Positions 61,976 through 64,000 of a stretch of DNA of 64,000 nt are shown piece after piece (the stretch's first letter is position 1; each line of letters starts with the position of its first letter). The stretch is taken from the NCBI RefSeq assembly GCF_039839785.1, contig NZ_JBDOQT010000001.1, positions 2,170,001-2,234,000 of the forward strand, given 5' to 3'. The notes beneath the pieces are model-generated. The model saw nothing but the letters and a program-made list of their open reading frames with translations. It did not search any database and had not been told where the DNA came from. The stretch is from Pelagibius sp. CAU 1746. GTDB taxonomy: Bacteria > Pseudomonadota > Alphaproteobacteria > Kiloniellales > Kiloniellaceae. The position numbers were made by a program, and so were the translations under genes.

Positions 61976-62764
61976 CTATTCGACTAAGAGAGCCGCCTCT
62001 GCACAAGTGAGGAAACGAGTCCGGTTGCGGCCTCGCATATGAGTGAGGCAACGGTCCAGCATCTTCAGGCGGCCGGGGTGCCCGATAAGCTGGACATGCA
62101 GCGTCAGGTGAAAAAAGGCGCCCGGCCAGTCGTAAGTCGCGTCGAATTCCTCCATCCAGACGCTCTCCGCCTCCGCTGCAGGCCGGATGCGCCGCTGCAC
62201 GTCGCCGCCGTAGAGAAAGAAAGGTGCGTCTGCGAGATGCCACTGAACCGGCAGTTCGACAACCGGGGTAGGAAGCCCGTCTCTGAAGTGACGATAAGGG
62301 CGAATCCGGTCCTGGAAGTTGCAAGACACCGTCACACCCTCTTCCAGGATGTAATCAAGTGTGTGCTTTGACCATTCCCAGGAGGCTGAGCGCCACGCCG
62401 TGGGCCGGACGCCGCCGTTGCGCTCGACCGCTTCGATGCCGCGCGCGATCTCCTGTCGTTCTTCCGCTGGTGTCAGACCCAGGACCGAACGGTGGCTGTA
62501 GGTGTGACTGCCCAGTTCGTGTCCGCGACGGCGAATCTCCGCAAGCGCTTCGGGATAGGTATCGGCCGTAATCCCCGGTATGAAGAAGGTCGCCTTGATT
62601 CCGTGATGGTCGAGCAACTCGAGGACGGGTTTAAGCCCTTCCTTGATGGCGAAGGCCCCGTTCGAGAGGAGTACCGGCCGGTAGGCATCGGCCGGCAGCT
62701 TGCCGGTCCAGATGGCTTCGGCATCAAGGCAGATGCCGATCACAACGGGGAACTGATCACTCAT
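61976..62764 (-). CDS. Polysaccharide deacetylase-type amidohydrolase
   Basis: A 262-residue NodB-fold enzyme. The catalytic/metal residues lie in VVIGICLDAEAIW (LDAEA replaces TFDD), ELGSHTYSHRSV (HxxxH zinc ligands), and WRSASWEWS. This is the PuuE/HpPgdA-like subgroup that acts on amides, ureides or peptidoglycan rather than chitin. The start with AAGGAAAA before ATG at 62764 is chosen over 62797. Confidence 0.82.
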   Translation of the reverse strand: MSDQFPVVIGICLDAEAIWTGKLPADAYRPVLLSNGAFAIKEGLKPVLELLDHHGIKATFFIPGITADTYPEALAEIRRRGHELGSHTYSHRSVLGLTPAEERQEIARGIEAVERNGGVRPTAWRSASWEWSKHTLDYILEEGVTVSCNFQDRIRPYRHFRDGLPTPVVELPVQWHLADAPFFLYGGDVQRRIRPAAEAESVWMEEFDATYDWPGAFFHLTLHVQLIGHPGRLKMLDRCLTHMRGRNRTRFLTCAEAALLVE

Positions 62765-62903
62765 GGCATTTTCCTTGCTGAGCAGCGCGTTGCTCATGCT
62801 GTGGTCGGGCGGGCCGGGTGGCCGTTTTTCCTAAGTGCGCGAATGTTGGTGGTCTGCTGCGTTATCGGGTTCACCGTCCAGGGAGTCCACGCGCGACCGT
62901 CAA

Positions 62904-63926
62904 TCAGCCCACAAAGGTCCGGAAATTCCGCAGCCAGTTGCCCCCCAGGATCGCCGCGACTTGCTGTTCGCTGTACCCCCGGTCGATGAGACCTTGCGTG
63001 AAGTTCGGCAGCTCGAGAATCGTAGACAGTCCTTTCGGATAGGTCTGCGTCAGGAACTCGTCGACGGTACCGAAGATGTCCGGCCGATAGGTGCGCCACC
63101 GGCGAGAAGCGGGCATGATGTGCCCATCGGCCCGGTAGGCCTCGGTGAAGTCGAGACCCAGCCCGATATGGTCGCATCCGATGAGATCGCGATAGTAGTC
63201 GCAGTGGTCCAGCATGTGATCAATCTCGGGATCCTTGGCGCGGACCGACTTCGGCAGGCCGCAGATACCGATGACGCCGCCCTTGGCAGCGATCGCCTTG
63301 GCGGTTTCGTCCTTGGTGTTCCGGTCGTTGGCATTGATGGAATAGGCGTTCGAGTGTGTGCAGACCGGGGCGCGAGACAGTTCAGTGGCCTCGGCGCGGG
63401 TTGCATGGCCGCAGTGCGAAAGGTCCAGAATCAAAGGGAGGCGGTTGACGATCTCTATAGCTTCCTTCCCCAGGAAGCTGACGCCGGCATCGCGGGTTTC
63501 ACCGCAACCGTCAGCCAGCAGGGTCGCGCCGGTGTAGGCGAGGCCGAAGTAGCGCATGCCGAGCCGGTGCATGATCGGGATGCGATCCAGCTTATCCTCG
63601 ACCATGACAGAGCCCTGGGTGCCGATGATGATGGCAAGCTTCCCGTCGGCTTGCGCCTTTTCGATGTCAGCGGAGGTCGTGGCGAGGGTAAGCAGGCCGC
63701 TCTTCTCGACTTTCTCCAGGCCGCTTTCGATGTTGGCGATCATCGTCGCCCAGTCGGTTTCGGCCCCGAAGGTGATGTTGCAGGCATTCACGCCGGCCTG
63801 CAGGCAACGCTCGGCATACTCATCGTCAAGGACATAGAACAGCGACAGGCAGTCGAAGACGAAGTGATCCCTGGTAAAGGCGATGGCTTCCGAACTGGCC
63901 CGGAGGTCTGGTTGGGGCTTACTCAT
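62904..63926 (-). CDS. M19 (membrane dipeptidase-like) protein, third copy
   Basis: A 340-residue, more distant paralogue of the two plus-strand M19 genes. N-terminal FDCLSLFYVLDDEY replaces the HxD motif and GTQGSVMVED has Gln in place of the bridging Glu; DLSHCGHATRAEA and CTHSNAYSIN keep the two His ligands, and IGLGLDFTEAY the C-terminal Asp. It lies upstream of the amidohydrolase gene in the same direction. RBS CAAGGAGCAG about 10 nt upstream. Confidence 0.85.
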   Translation of the reverse strand: MSKPQPDLRASSEAIAFTRDHFVFDCLSLFYVLDDEYAERCLQAGVNACNITFGAETDWATMIANIESGLEKVEKSGLLTLATTSADIEKAQADGKLAIIIGTQGSVMVEDKLDRIPIMHRLGMRYFGLAYTGATLLADGCGETRDAGVSFLGKEAIEIVNRLPLILDLSHCGHATRAEATELSRAPVCTHSNAYSINANDRNTKDETAKAIAAKGGVIGICGLPKSVRAKDPEIDHMLDHCDYYRDLIGCDHIGLGLDFTEAYRADGHIMPASRRWRTYRPDIFGTVDEFLTQTYPKGLSTILELPNFTQGLIDRGYSEQQVAAILGGNWLRNFRTFVG

Positions 63927-63951
63927 GTAACTGCTCCTTGTCCTATCAAGC

Positions 63952-64000
63952 TTAGTGGCTGGGGGCGGCGAATTGATCGAAGAACAGCGGATCGACCGGC
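63952..64000 (-). CDS. C-terminal end of a gene cut by the window edge
   Basis: Minus-strand frame entering from the right edge, ending at TAA (63952-63954), with last residues PVDPLFFDQFAAPSH. Only 15 codons, so no family can be named. It lies 25 bp upstream of the third M19 gene and probably belongs to the same operon. Confidence 0.4.
   Translation of the reverse strand, partial: PVDPLFFDQFAAPSH

Overview
The window is GC-rich, densely coded DNA from an alphaproteobacterium, most likely a Rhodospirillales or Kiloniellales-like free-living heterotroph. This rests on protein character (DUF1127 protein, helical-domain chemoreceptors, AbrB-type permease, FdhD/MobA with a large ferredoxin, oligopeptide and polyamine-type ABC importers), CtrA-like boxes ahead of chemoreceptor genes, and heavy use of ATGA-type stop/start overlaps. 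No plasmid origin, rRNA operon or CRISPR array was seen. The genus is inference.

Layout. 0-2.5 kb: a secreted protein, a membrane protein and a small lipoprotein. 2.6-3.7 kb: a tRNA-Leu(UAA) gene split in its anticodon loop by a 983-bp insert flanked by 14-bp direct repeats; the insert carries a complete replacement tRNA-Leu(UAA) and, 19 nt downstream of it, a HEPN-domain gene. 3.7-6.5 kb: LysR regulator, divergent globin, SDR. 6.5-12.1 kb: two tandem paralogous chemoreceptors with CtrA-like upstream boxes, followed by terC; all three reading frames end inside copies of the same palindromic repeat. 12.9-30 kb: housekeeping and transport genes (zntB, abrB-type permease, HAD, argE, nadK, moaA, hupE under a cobalamin riboswitch, NlpC/P60 hydrolase, a 691-aa multi-cluster ferredoxin) and several regulators. 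30-37.5 kb: a TetR/HlyD/FtsX-like/ABC-ATPase exporter operon with a 40-bp perfect palindrome over its start, and a cluster of tiny genes; a remnant of a peptide-binding protein gene lies on one side and the intact paralogue on the other. 39.6-41.2 kb: fdhD and mobA.

41.2-44.4 kb: an AT-richer island bounded by 16-bp perfect terminal inverted repeats with internal TGTGAGAC sub-repeats. It encodes an OLD-family ATPase/TOPRIM nuclease and a UvrD-like helicase, which is a Gabija-like phage-defence pair, and has no transposase of its own. 44.5-51.1 kb: a GntR-controlled operon joining an ADP-ribosylglycohydrolase, a PfkB sugar kinase and a polyamine-type ABC importer, which looks like an uptake and catabolic route for a ribosylated or N-glycosidic compound. 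51.3-64 kb: MmgE/PrpD protein, three M19 (membrane dipeptidase-like) proteins that all lack half of the usual metal ligands, a complete oligopeptide-type ABC importer, a LysR regulator and a polysaccharide-deacetylase-type amidohydrolase, probably one catabolic locus for a modified small peptide or amide.

The two most unusual objects are the tRNA-replacing HEPN element near 3 kb and the transposon-end-flanked Gabija-like pair near 42 kb.
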